DNA of 64,000 nucleotides from Rhodovastum atsumiense. GTDB lineage: Bacteria; Pseudomonadota; Alphaproteobacteria; Acetobacterales; Acetobacteraceae. Position 1 is the first letter of the stretch; the number at the start of each line of letters is the position of its first letter. The stretch lies in contig NZ_OW485601.1 of NCBI RefSeq assembly GCF_937425535.1, positions 4,633,501-4,697,500 of the forward strand, written 5' to 3'. Shown here piece after piece: positions 17,339 to 25,902 of this stretch. The notes under the pieces are model-generated. The model did no database searches. It saw only the letters and a list, made by a program, of their open reading frames with translations, and was not told the DNA's origin. The position numbers and the translations under genes were made by a program.

Positions 17339-18223
17339 CTACCTGTGCCGCCGCGTCGGATCCAGCACGGCGCGCAGCGATTCGCCGAGAGCATTGAAGG
17401 CAAGGGCGGTGAACAGGATGGCAAGGCCGGGTGCGTACATCTGCTCCGGAGCAATTTCCATGTAGGTGTAGGAGCGTGCCAGCATCTGTCCCCAGCTCGG
17501 CTGCGGTGGCTGCACGCCGAGGCCAAGGAAGCTCAGGCTGGCCTCGGACAGCAGGGCGGTGGCCAGCATCAGCGTGACCTGAACGATGCAGGGCTGGATG
17601 GCGTTGGGCAACACGTGCCGCAGCACCAGCCGCCAGGGCGCCATGCCGAAGCAGCGGGCGGCGTCCACGTACAGCTCGTCGCGAACGATGATTGTCTGCA
17701 CCCGGATCAGCCGGGCGATGCCGGGCGAGAAGACGATGCCGACCGCGATCATGCTGTTGGTCAGGCCGATCCCCAGCGCGCCGGTGACGGCGATGGCCAG
17801 CACGATGCTGGGGAAGGACAGCAGGGCGTCGATGAAGCGGCTGGTCAGCGCATCGACCCAGCCGCCCAGCCAGCCGGCCAGGATGCCGACCGGCAGGCCG
17901 ATCGCCGCGCCGACGCTGACCGCGAGGAAGCTGGCATAGAGCGTCATCGGCGCGCCGTAGATCAGCCGGCTGAACACGTCGCGGCCGAGATCGTCGGTGC
18001 CCAGCCAATGCGTGGCATCCGGCGGCATCAGCATGTCCAGGCTCTGCACCACCGGCGAATGCGGCGCTACCCAGGGCGCGAGCAGGGACAACGCGACGAG
18101 CAGCGCCAGGTAGAGCAGGGCGATGCTGGCGCGCAGGTCGTCGCGCAGCCAGCGGAGGACGCGGCGCAGCCCGGAGCGCCGGACCGGCGCGCGGGGCGAG
18201 GAAGTGACCATGGCGAGGCTCAT
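17339..18223 (-). CDS. Peptide/opine-type ABC transporter permease (DppC-like)
   Basis: 294 residues. It has the long N-terminal domain and first membrane helix of the DppC group, HWLGTDDLGRDVFSRLIYG, and the EAA loop RCFGMAPWRLVLRHVLPNAIQP. About six membrane segments. The start overlaps the upstream permease stop by 4 nt. It is the last gene of a six-gene minus-strand operon. Confidence 0.9.
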   Translation of the reverse strand: MSLAMVTSSPRAPVRRSGLRRVLRWLRDDLRASIALLYLALLVALSLLAPWVAPHSPVVQSLDMLMPPDATHWLGTDDLGRDVFSRLIYGAPMTLYASFLAVSVGAAIGLPVGILAGWLGGWVDALTSRFIDALLSFPSIVLAIAVTGALGIGLTNSMIAVGIVFSPGIARLIRVQTIIVRDELYVDAARCFGMAPWRLVLRHVLPNAIQPCIVQVTLMLATALLSEASLSFLGLGVQPPQPSWGQMLARSYTYMEIAPEQMYAPGLAILFTALAFNALGESLRAVLDPTRRHR

Positions 18224-19176
18224 CGGCGGTTCACCCGGGGATCGAGCAACGAATAGAGAAGATCGATCATCAGGTTCAGCCCGATGACGATCAGCACCAG
18301 CGCGAAGACGACGCCCTGCACTACCGGGAAGTCCTTGTTGGTGGCGGAGGCGACGACCAGCGAGCCGGTGCCGGGGATGGCGAAGACCGCCTCGATGGCG
18401 ACGGTGGCGCCAAGGGCGCGGTTGAACACCAGCCCGATGACGGTGAGCAGGGTGAGCGAGACGTTCTTCAGCCCGTGCAGCCAGAGAATGCGGCCCCAGG
18501 AAAGGCCCTTGGCATGCAGCGTGCGCACGTATTGCGAGGACAGCACCTCGATCAGCGCGCTACGCAATTGGCGCGTGATCTCGGCGATGCCGCCGGCCGC
18601 CAGCGCCATCGCCGGCAAGGCGGCGTGGGCGAGGGCACGCATCGGATCCTCGGCGAGCGGGGCGGCGCCGGTGGTGGGAAACCAGCCGAAGTGGAGGGCG
18701 AACGTGCCCACCAGGAGCATGGCCAGCCAGAAATTCGGCACGGCGACGCCGAGCGAGGCGAGGCTGGTGACGCAGCGATCGAGCGGCCCATCCACCCGCG
18801 TTGCCGCCAGGATGCCGAGCGGCACCCCGATCAGCACCGCCAGCAGCAGCGCCAGCACGGTGATCAGCAGCGTGTTGGGCAGGCGCCGCAGCACTTCATC
18901 CGCCACAGGCTGGCCGGTGATCAGCGAGGTCGAGAGATCGCCCTGCAATGCATGGGCCAGCCAGACCGCGTATTGCTCCCAGAGCGGCCGGTCGAGGCCG
19001 AGCATGCGGCGGATGCTGTCGATGCGCTCGGCCGTCGCGTTCTCGCCGGCGATGACGGCGGCGGGATCGCCGGGCACCAACTGCAACAGGCCGAAGATGA
19101 CAACGGTGGCGAGGATGATGACCGGCAGCACCTGCAGCAGGCGCGAGCCGATCAGCAGCAGGGATCGCCGGCTCAT
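18220..19176 (-). CDS. Peptide/opine-type ABC transporter permease (DppB-like)
   Basis: 318 residues. Family features are the N-terminal helix, [13 protein letters not shown] in the periplasmic loop, and the EAA loop [20 protein letters not shown]. It ends with LLDPRVNRR, a typical DppB tail. It overlaps both neighbours by 4 nt, so translation is coupled along the operon. It forms the channel heterodimer with the DppC-like subunit. Confidence 0.9.
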   Translation of the reverse strand: MSRRSLLLIGSRLLQVLPVIILATVVIFGLLQLVPGDPAAVIAGENATAERIDSIRRMLGLDRPLWEQYAVWLAHALQGDLSTSLITGQPVADEVLRRLPNTLLITVLALLLAVLIGVPLGILAATRVDGPLDRCVTSLASLGVAVPNFWLAMLLVGTFALHFGWFPTTGAAPLAEDPMRALAHAALPAMALAAGGIAEITRQLRSALIEVLSSQYVRTLHAKGLSWGRILWLHGLKNVSLTLLTVIGLVFNRALGATVAIEAVFAIPGTGSLVVASATNKDFPVVQGVVFALVLIVIGLNLMIDLLYSLLDPRVNRR

Positions 19177-20177
19177 GCGGGGACCTCCACGGGATGCGGC
19201 CGCGCGCCTTCCGGCAAGGTTCCGGCGAAGTGGCAGGCGGCCCAGTGGCCGGGGCGCACCTCGCGCCAGGCCGGTTCCTCGGCCGTACAGCGCGCGGCGG
19301 CGTAGGCGCAGCGGGTGCGGAAGCGGCAGCCGGAGGGGGGCGAGACCGGGCTCGGCAACTCGCCTTGCAGCACCACGCGGTGTTGCCGGCGCAGATGCGA
19401 GGGCAGGGCGACCGGCTCGGACGAGAGCAGCGCTTCCGTGTAGGGATGCAGCGGGCGGGCCATCAGCGCCTCGGTCTCCGCCTGCTCCACCAGCCGGCCG
19501 AGATACATCACCGCGATGCGGTCGCTGACATGCGCGACCACGCCGAGATTATGCGTGATGAACAGATAGGTCAGGCCGAATTCGCGCTGCAGCCCGGCGA
19601 GCAGGTTCAGGATGTCGGCCTGAATCGAGACGTCGAGCGCCGCTACCGCCTCGTCGCAGACGATGACGGAGGGCTGCAGCGTCAGCGCGCGGGCAATGCA
19701 GACGCGCTGTTTCTGCCCGCCCGACAGCTCGTGCGGGTAGCGGTCGGCGAATTCGCTGCCGAGGCCGACACGCTCCAGCATGGCCAGCGCCCGCCCCTCC
19801 CGCTGCGCGCGTGGCAGTTCCCGCGCGACATCGAGCGGCTCCTGCACCGAGCGCAGGATGCTCATGCGCGGGTCGAGCGCCGCGTTCGGGTCCTGGAAGA
19901 TGACCTGGTAGTCGCGCCGGTGGCGGCGCAGGGCACGCGGCGTCAGGGCAAAGGGATCGACGCCGCCATGCCGCACCCGGCCGGCGGCCGGGCGCTCCAG
20001 GCAGACCAGCGCCCGGCCCAGCGTCGTCTTGCCGGAACCGGATTCGCCGATGACGCCGAAGGTTTCGCCGGCCCGCACCACCAGGCTGACGCCGTCGACG
20101 GCGCGCAGCAGACGGCCACGGCCGAGGCGGAAATGCACGCCGAGATCGACAGCTTCGAGGATGGGGACGGTGCTCAT
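19173..20177 (-). CDS. Peptide-type ABC transporter ATP-binding protein (DppF/OppF-like)
   Basis: 334 residues. Walker [13 protein letters not shown]-loop [15 protein letters not shown], signature ELSGGQKQR, Walker [15 protein letters not shown], and the oligopeptide-family C-terminal Cys cluster ([14 protein letters not shown]). Walker B has Ala where most members have Ser/Thr after DE. ATG 20177 overlaps the preceding ATPase stop; the frame extends upstream only into that gene. Confidence 0.9.
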   Translation of the reverse strand: MSTVPILEAVDLGVHFRLGRGRLLRAVDGVSLVVRAGETFGVIGESGSGKTTLGRALVCLERPAAGRVRHGGVDPFALTPRALRRHRRDYQVIFQDPNAALDPRMSILRSVQEPLDVARELPRAQREGRALAMLERVGLGSEFADRYPHELSGGQKQRVCIARALTLQPSVIVCDEAVAALDVSIQADILNLLAGLQREFGLTYLFITHNLGVVAHVSDRIAVMYLGRLVEQAETEALMARPLHPYTEALLSSEPVALPSHLRRQHRVVLQGELPSPVSPPSGCRFRTRCAYAAARCTAEEPAWREVRPGHWAACHFAGTLPEGARPHPVEVPA

Positions 20178-21199
20178 GCGGCATGCTCCGCGGTCAGCAC
20201 GCCAGGCAGGGCCAGTTCCTCGGCCCGGCAGCAGCGCGTCCGGCCGCCGGAGGAACCGGCGTCGCGCAGCGCCTGCGGCGTGAGGCAGGCCGGCCGCGCG
20301 TGCCCGCAGCGCGGGCGGAAACGGCAGCCATCCGGCATCTCCCCCTGCTGCGGCACACGCCCCGGAATGGCCGGCAGCGCCGCCTTGCGCCGGGTCAGCG
20401 CCGGCAGCGAACGGAGCAGGCCGGAGCTGTACGGGTGGCGTGGCCGCACCAGAATGTCGTCGACGCGGCCTTCCTCCACCACCTCCCCGGCATACATGGT
20501 CACCAGCCGCGAGCATGTCTGCGACACCAGGCCGAGGTCATGGGTGATGAACACCAGCGCCATGCCGAGCCGGGCACAGAGTTCGCCCAGCACGTCGACG
20601 ATCTGCGCCTGCACGGTGACGTCGAGCGCGGTGGTCGGCTCGTCGGCAATCAGGATCTGCGGCTCGCAGACCAGGGCGATCGCGATCATGGCACGCTGGC
20701 GCATACCGCCGGAGAGCTGGTGCGGATAGGCGTCATAGCGCAGCGCCGGCTCCGGGATGCCGACGCGCGCCAGCGCCTCGATGGCGCGGTTGCGCGCCTC
20801 GGCCTGGCTGATCGCGTGATGCGAGCGCAGCGTTTCCGTGATCTGCTGGCCGATGGTGAAGACCGGATCGAGCGCGCTCATCGGCTCCTGGAAGATCATG
20901 CTGATGCGCCGGCCACGCAGCCGGCGCATCGCGCGTTCCGGCAGGCTGACCAGATCCTGCCCCTCCAGCAGGATCCGGCCTTCAAGCCGGGTGGAAGCCC
21001 GCGGCAGCAATCCCATGATGGCAAGCCCGGTCACGGTCTTGCCGCAACCGCTCTCGCCGACCAGGCCGACCATCTCGCCACGGCCGACGCTGAAGGAGGT
21101 GCGGTGCGTCACCTGGACGTCGCCGCGACCGGTGCGGAATTGGATGCTGAGGTCGCGCAGCTCCAGCAATGGCGTGTCCGGCATGGGCGGACACCTCAA
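20174..21199 (-). CDS. Peptide-type ABC transporter ATP-binding protein (DppD/OppD-like)
   Basis: 341 residues. Walker [13 protein letters not shown]-loop [12 protein letters not shown], signature QLSGGMRQR, Walker [15 protein letters not shown] and the C-terminal [14 protein letters not shown] cluster. ATG 21199 overlaps the dehydratase stop; ATG 21184 is an alternative that removes five residues. It pairs with the DppF-like subunit. Confidence 0.9.
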   Translation of the reverse strand: MRCPPMPDTPLLELRDLSIQFRTGRGDVQVTHRTSFSVGRGEMVGLVGESGCGKTVTGLAIMGLLPRASTRLEGRILLEGQDLVSLPERAMRRLRGRRISMIFQEPMSALDPVFTIGQQITETLRSHHAISQAEARNRAIEALARVGIPEPALRYDAYPHQLSGGMRQRAMIAIALVCEPQILIADEPTTALDVTVQAQIVDVLGELCARLGMALVFITHDLGLVSQTCSRLVTMYAGEVVEEGRVDDILVRPRHPYSSGLLRSLPALTRRKAALPAIPGRVPQQGEMPDGCRFRPRCGHARPACLTPQALRDAGSSGGRTRCCRAEELALPGVLTAEHAA

Positions 21200-22374
21200 T
21201 GGCGGGGTGGGCGGCGGCGCACCGCGGTCTCATCGACATCGGTGCCCCAGCCCGGCCGGTCGGGCAGCACGAACGCGCCGTTCTCGATGACCGGAGGATG
21301 GGTGACGAACTCGCTCTTCCAGGGCACGTCGTCGATGTCCATTTCCAGGATGCGCAGGTTGGGCGTGGCGGCGGCGAAATGCGCGCTGATGTGGTCGGCG
21401 AGGTGGCCATAGAAGTTGTGCGGCGCGACGTTCACCTCGTAGGCATCCGCCATCGCCGCGATCTTCATGGATTCGAGGAAGCCGTTCCAGAGAACGTCGA
21501 CGATGGCGACATCCATGGCATAGGCGTCGAGGAAGGGACGGTAGCCGCGGCGGGTGTAGAGGGATTCGCCGCTGGCGATCGGAAAGCCCGCCTCGCGCCG
21601 CAGCAGCGCCAGGGAGTCCGCGTCGTAGATGTCGAGTTCCAGCCAGGCGAGGTTGAAGGGTTCCACCGTGCGCACGAGCTGCAGATAGCCCTCGGTGCGG
21701 AAATGGAAATTGGCGTCGAGCATGATCTCGACATCCGGGCCGGCACCGGCGCGCATTGCCTCGAGCTGCCGCTGCAGCGATCGCATGACCGACGGCTGCG
21801 GGTTCAGCTCCGGGAAGCCGGGCATGGAGCCGAAGCCGGGACGGAAATTGCCGATGCTGCCATCGGGTTCCAGCATCATGATGTTAGTCTTGAGCGCGCG
21901 GAAGCCACGCTGGCGGACTTCCTCGGCGAGGCGTTGCAGCCCGTCATAGTCGCGCACCGGCGTCACGCCGCAGAATTCCGGGAAGCGCACGCGGTAGCTG
22001 CCGCAATGCGACCAGTAGACCGGCAGACGGTCGCGCAGCGCGCCGCCGAACAGCGCATGCACCGGAACCCCCAGGGCCTTGCCCTTGATGTCGAGCAGCG
22101 CGTTGCCGATCGCGGCCATGGCCTGCTGGTTGATGCCCGACCAGGCCGGCACGGCATGGGTGTAGAGCTGCGCCATGATCCATTCCAGCCGCATCGGATT
22201 CTGGCCGGGCAGTTTCTCGGCCATGGCCCGGATGGTCGCGGTCAGGCCGGCATTGCCGACATTCTCGCTGTACTCGGACCAGCCGACGATGCCGTCCGCT
22301 GTGGTGATCTTCAGGAAGGAGGTGGTCCGCCAGCCGGCATCGGCGTGCAGGTCTTCGACTTTGACGATTTTCAT
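21196..22374 (-). CDS. Mandelate racemase/muconate lactonizing (enolase) superfamily enzyme
   Basis: 392 residues. The N-terminal capping domain is followed by a TIM barrel with a Lys in RALKTNIM, metal ligands in MLDANF, WLELD and ASGES, and a His in NVAPHN. These fit an acid-sugar dehydratase or racemase; the second Lys of the KxK motif is replaced by Asn. It sits inside a peptide-type ABC operon (4-nt overlap downstream, 33 nt after the binding protein). A carboxylated sugar or opine-like conjugate is therefore a plausible imported substrate (inference). Confidence 0.85.
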   Translation of the reverse strand: MKIVKVEDLHADAGWRTTSFLKITTADGIVGWSEYSENVGNAGLTATIRAMAEKLPGQNPMRLEWIMAQLYTHAVPAWSGINQQAMAAIGNALLDIKGKALGVPVHALFGGALRDRLPVYWSHCGSYRVRFPEFCGVTPVRDYDGLQRLAEEVRQRGFRALKTNIMMLEPDGSIGNFRPGFGSMPGFPELNPQPSVMRSLQRQLEAMRAGAGPDVEIMLDANFHFRTEGYLQLVRTVEPFNLAWLELDIYDADSLALLRREAGFPIASGESLYTRRGYRPFLDAYAMDVAIVDVLWNGFLESMKIAAMADAYEVNVAPHNFYGHLADHISAHFAAATPNLRILEMDIDDVPWKSEFVTHPPVIENGAFVLPDRPGWGTDVDETAVRRRPPRH

Positions 22375-22407
22375 CTCGGGCTCGATGGTCGTGGAGAGGG
22401 CGGTGGC

Positions 22408-23946
22408 TCAGTCGGCCAGGAAGATCTCGTTGAACTTCGGCTTGCCGAGCAGGTTGGGCGTGTAGTTGCGCACCGATGGCGAGAAGGCTTCGATGCCCGG
22501 CACGAAGGCCAGCTCGCAGGACAGCGCGTGTTCCAGCGCGGCGCGTTCCAGCCGGGCGAAGGCCGCCTTGCGCGCGGCCGGGGCGGCGCTGGACTGCGAG
22601 TCCGCCTGGGCCTGCGCCATCTCCGGCGGCGGCGGCACCTTGCCGGCATTGTTGAAGCCGTCCGCACCATAGACCAGCACGAAAGGCTGGCTCGGATCGG
22701 GCCGGCCGGTCCACAGCGCCAGCAGCATGTCGCCCTCGCCGCGCACCATGAAGCGCTGGTACATGTCTGCCGAGGAGCCGACGGTCATGTGCGCGCGGAT
22801 GCCGGCGCGGCGCAACTGCTCGATGATGATCTCGTGCCGCTGCTGCGAGGCCTGGTCGGAATAGCCGAAGAACTGGATGTCGACGCCGTCGGGATGGCCG
22901 GCTTCGCGCAGCAATGCGCGGGCACGGTCAGGGTCATGAGTGTAGAAATGATCGAACGACGGGTCATGCGCCCAGTAGCCCGGCGGCAGCATGGTCTGCG
23001 CCGGCACGCCGAGGCCGAGCAGCGCCGCCTTGTTGAAGCCGTCGCGGTCGATTGCGTAATTGATCGCCTGGCGCACCCGCCGGTCGTTCAGCGGGGCATG
23101 GCCGTAATTGAACAGCAGGTGATAGTCGGCGATGGTCGGGGTGCTGCTGATCCGCACGCGCTTGCCCATGCGGTCAGCCACCAGCTTCTGCTGCGGGTTC
23201 AGGCGGTAGGCGAAATGGGTCTCGCCGGCGATCACCGACCGCAGCCCGGTGTTGAGGTCGGTGATGATGCGGTAGGTGATGCCGTCGAGATAGGGCAGGC
23301 CCTTGTTCCAGTAATCCTCGTTGCGCACCAGCTCGACGATGTCGTTGTCGTTCCAGCGGACGAAGCGGAACGGGCCGGTGCCGACCGGGGCGCGGTCATA
23401 TTGCCGGCCGCGTTCCTGCATCGCCTTGGGCGAGGACATCATGCCGGCGCGGTCGGCGAGGATCAGCGGCAGGGCGGTGTCGGGGCGGCTGAGCAGCAGG
23501 ACGACGCGGTGCGCGTCCAGCACCTCGATCGCTTGCAGCGAGGCGAGGTCGCCGCGCACGGCGGAGCGGTCGTCACCACGGGCACGGTCGAGATTGACCT
23601 TGACTGCGGCGGCATCGAAGGGGGTGCCGTCATGGAAGCGCACCCCCTGGCGCAGCGTCAGCACCAGCCGGCGCGGATCGAGAAACTCCCAGGCGGTGGC
23701 GAGACCCGGGCGCGCTTCCAGGGTCTCCGGCACGAAATCCACCAGCGTGTCGAAGATCGGGTAGAGCAGCATGTGGTCGGAGCCGGTGCCACCGGTCACC
23801 GGGTCCAGCGTGGACGGGTTGAAGGGGGCGGCTACTTTCAGGATGCCACCGCGCCGCGGCGCGGCTGTCTGCGCCCCTGCCACCGCCGGCAGCAGCGGCA
23901 GGGTCCCGAGGCTGGCCAGAGCTTGCAGCGCCTGGCGTCGTTGCAT
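22408..23946 (-). CDS. Peptide/opine-type ABC transporter substrate-binding protein
   Basis: 512 residues, family 5 extracellular binding protein. The leader is MQRRQALQALASLGTLPLLP..AGA, then GGILKVAAPFNPSTLDPVTGG and VRFHDGTPFDAAAVK, both standard for the family, ending in NLLGKPKFNEIFLAD. ATG 23946 is preceded by AAGGAGGA. It is the first gene of the operon. A decayed paralogue lies immediately upstream. Confidence 0.9.
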   Translation of the reverse strand: MQRRQALQALASLGTLPLLPAVAGAQTAAPRRGGILKVAAPFNPSTLDPVTGGTGSDHMLLYPIFDTLVDFVPETLEARPGLATAWEFLDPRRLVLTLRQGVRFHDGTPFDAAAVKVNLDRARGDDRSAVRGDLASLQAIEVLDAHRVVLLLSRPDTALPLILADRAGMMSSPKAMQERGRQYDRAPVGTGPFRFVRWNDNDIVELVRNEDYWNKGLPYLDGITYRIITDLNTGLRSVIAGETHFAYRLNPQQKLVADRMGKRVRISSTPTIADYHLLFNYGHAPLNDRRVRQAINYAIDRDGFNKAALLGLGVPAQTMLPPGYWAHDPSFDHFYTHDPDRARALLREAGHPDGVDIQFFGYSDQASQQRHEIIIEQLRRAGIRAHMTVGSSADMYQRFMVRGEGDMLLALWTGRPDPSQPFVLVYGADGFNNAGKVPPPPEMAQAQADSQSSAAPAARKAAFARLERAALEHALSCELAFVPGIEAFSPSVRNYTPNLLGKPKFNEIFLAD

Positions 23947-23979
23947 GGGAATCCTCCTTGTTCTTGCGACCCGCCGCGC

Positions 23980-24290
23980 TCAGGCGGCGAGCCAGATGTC
24001 GTTGAACCTGGGCTTGCCGGGCAGGTTGGGCGCGTCGTTGCGCCCTGTCGGCATGGGAGCCGACGGTCATGTGCGCGCGGAGGCCGCGGCAGCGGAGTTG
24101 CTTGATGGCGATCTCGTCGCGTTGCTGCTGCACCGCACTGGGCGAGGACATCATGCGCGACGCGGTGTTTCGGGTCGTGTGGGCGAAGCCGTGGCCAGGG
24201 TCAGCCTGGCGGTTGCCAGAATCAGGCGGCGGTTGATGGCGATGCCGCGGCCAGTCGGCCAGGATTCCAGGTTGCTCGGCACCTGAACGT
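23980..24290 (-). pseudogene. Decayed family 5 substrate-binding protein gene with internal deletions
   Basis: Three islands on the - strand match the intact binding protein in order. A leader-like NRRLILATARLTLATASP ending in ETPRR lies near 24175-24250. A middle fragment (EIAIKQLR..GLRAHMTVGS, about 24055-24135) matches EIIIEQLR..GIRAHMTVGS. The C-terminus NLPGKPRFNDIWLAA ends at the stop at 23980. The islands are in different frames and most of the 1.5-kb gene is missing. It is probably the remnant of a tandem paralogue. Confidence 0.75.
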
Positions 24291-24354
24291 TCCCTGTCTT
24301 GTTGATGGCCGGTCCGTCTTTGCGGGCGGCAGGTCGCCTTTGTGGCGCCTTCAA

Positions 24355-24380
24355 ATTCGATATTATATATGATAGCGAAT
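24355..24380. promoter_or_regulatory. Palindromic operator, candidate GntR binding site
   Basis: A 26-bp AT-rich palindrome with ATTCG and CGAAT ends pairs at 11 of 13 positions. It lies in the divergent region between the regulator and the ABC operon remnant and covers the upstream ATG at 24379, arguing for the later GTG start. Confidence 0.55.
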
Positions 24381-24450
24381 GGCAAGCGACAAAGTTCCGG
24401 GCTATGTCCGGTTTCCGGATATCCGGCGGGTGCGTGCAGGGGAGGGGAAA

Positions 24451-25131
24451 GTGACGGAGTCCACGGCGGCGAACGGGGTGGTGGGCACCATGTCCACACG
24501 GATCGAGCAGGCCATCCGTCGCGATATCCTGAGCGGCGCCATCCGGCCCGGCGAGAGGCTGCGCGTGGCCGAGCTGAGCGCGCGCTACGGCGTCAGCCAC
24601 ATCCCGGTGCGCGACGCGCTGCGCCAGCTCGAGGGCGACCGGCTGGTCATCATCGAATCACACAAGGGCGCCGTGCTGCGCGGCGTCAGCCGCAAATTCG
24701 TCACCGACATGCACGACACCCGCGCCGCCATCGAGACCCTGCTGGTGCGCAACGCCACGCTGAAGGCGACGGAGGCGGAGCTGGACACGCTGGAGCAACT
24801 GGCCCTTGCCTATGAGACCGCGGCCGCGGTGCAGGCGATGGAGCGCATGGTCGAGGCCAATCTGCGTTTCCACCGCTGCATCGCCCGCATCGCCGACAAT
24901 CCGGAAGCGGCGGATATCCTCGACCGCGGCTGGGAGCTGGTGATCGGCATCCGCAACCGCTTCGGCTTCGGAGAGAACCGCGTCGCCGACATCATTCGGC
25001 AGCATCGGGCCATGGTGCAGGCCATCCGTGCCCGCGACCCGGTGCTGGCAGTGCAGATGGCGCAGGAGCACTGCGATTCCGCCAGGGACGACCTGCTCGC
25101 GCGTATGGAGCGCGAGGAGGCGGCCCGCTGA
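24451..25131 (+). CDS. GntR family transcriptional regulator, FCD subgroup
   Basis: 226 residues from GTG 24451, which has GGAGGGG just upstream; an ATG at 24379 is in frame but lies within the palindrome. The N-terminal winged helix contains RIEQAIRRDILSGAIRPGERLR and GVSHIPVRDALRQLE. The C-terminal helical FCD domain has metal-ligand-like residues in the NLRFHRCIAR and QHRAMVQAI helices and a final His in EHCDSA. Divergent placement suggests it controls the peptide-type ABC/dehydratase operon. Acid-sugar effectors are common for the family. Confidence 0.85.
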   Translation: MTESTAANGVVGTMSTRIEQAIRRDILSGAIRPGERLRVAELSARYGVSHIPVRDALRQLEGDRLVIIESHKGAVLRGVSRKFVTDMHDTRAAIETLLVRNATLKATEAELDTLEQLALAYETAAAVQAMERMVEANLRFHRCIARIADNPEAADILDRGWELVIGIRNRFGFGENRVADIIRQHRAMVQAIRARDPVLAVQMAQEHCDSARDDLLARMEREEAAR

Positions 25132-25195
25132 TGGTGCCGTGCCGCTTGTGGCGGATTTGCAACATGTTTGAATTTCTAACAAGGCCTGCTGGACT

Positions 25196-25213
25196 GCCAC
25201 GGAAATCCGTGGC
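25196..25213. promoter_or_regulatory. Perfect inverted repeat upstream of the prophage genes
   Basis: GCCACGGA-AA-TCCGTGGC, an 8-bp perfect inverted repeat 108 nt before the terminase gene. It could be an operator or part of the terminator array that follows. Confidence 0.4.
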
Positions 25214-25239
25214 ATAAAGGGCAAAATCGCAACGTAGCG

Positions 25240-25273
25240 CGCCCGGCAGTCATCACTGGCTGCCGGGCGTTTT
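25240..25273 (+). terminator. Rho-independent terminator
   Basis: CGCCCGGCAG (25240-25249) and CTGCCGGGCG (25260-25269) form a perfect 10-bp stem with a 10-nt loop, followed by TTTT. It ends transcription from the gntR side 47 nt before terS. Confidence 0.75.
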
Positions 25274-25320
25274 CATGTCCGGCCATCTGCCGGACGACCT
25301 GATGCAGCCGGGTCCGAGCC

Positions 25321-25902
25321 ATGACCGAACGACGCCATGCCGCGCAACCCCGGGGCGACGCTTCGCCGCCGGCCGAGGCGGTGCCGGAAACGCCTGCCGG
25401 CTTCGATCCGCTGGACGGGTTCGCCGACGAACTGGCGCGGCTGCGCGCGGGAGAGGGCGCAGCCGCACCCTGGATGGCCTATGACGCGGCCGTGGCCGCG
25501 CTGATCTGCGAGCGGATCGCCGAAGGGGCCAGCCTGCGCCGGATCTGCGCGGTCGCGGGCGCGCCGAGTGCCACCCTGGTGCGGCGGTGGCTGGCCGAGA
25601 CCCCGGAGTTCCGGCGCCGCTATGCCCGCGCCCGCGAGGACCAGGCGGATACGCTGGCCGACGAGATCCTCGACGAGGCGCGCGGCGTCCGTCCCGACAA
25701 CGCCCAGGCCAAGCGGCTGCTGCTGGACGCGCTGAAATGGCGCGCCGGACGGCTCAAGCCGAAGCTGTACGGCGATCGGGTGGACATCGGCTCGGCCGAG
25801 GACATGGACCCGGACAGCCTGACCGATGCACAACTCCTTGCCATCGCCACGGGACGCCGCGGAGACGCTGCTGGCCCGGAGAGAGACACGACGCAGCCTT
25901 GA
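25321..25902 (+). CDS. Phage terminase small subunit-like protein
   Basis: 193 residues. A disordered N-terminus leads to a helix-turn-helix region (AALICERIAEGASLRRICAV, then PSATLVRRWL) and a helical segment ending in KLYGDRVDIGS. This arrangement is typical of small terminase subunits that recognise phage DNA ends. ATG 25321 is 47 nt past a terminator. It overlaps the large subunit by 77 nt. Confidence 0.8.
   Translation: MTERRHAAQPRGDASPPAEAVPETPAGFDPLDGFADELARLRAGEGAAAPWMAYDAAVAALICERIAEGASLRRICAVAGAPSATLVRRWLAETPEFRRRYARAREDQADTLADEILDEARGVRPDNAQAKRLLLDALKWRAGRLKPKLYGDRVDIGSAEDMDPDSLTDAQLLAIATGRRGDAAGPERDTTQP

Noticed and set aside
21169-24105. 978-codon open frame on the + strand
   Set aside because: It is antisense to the dehydratase and binding-protein genes, has repetitive Arg/Gly/His-rich translation and no family features; long shadow frames are expected at this GC.
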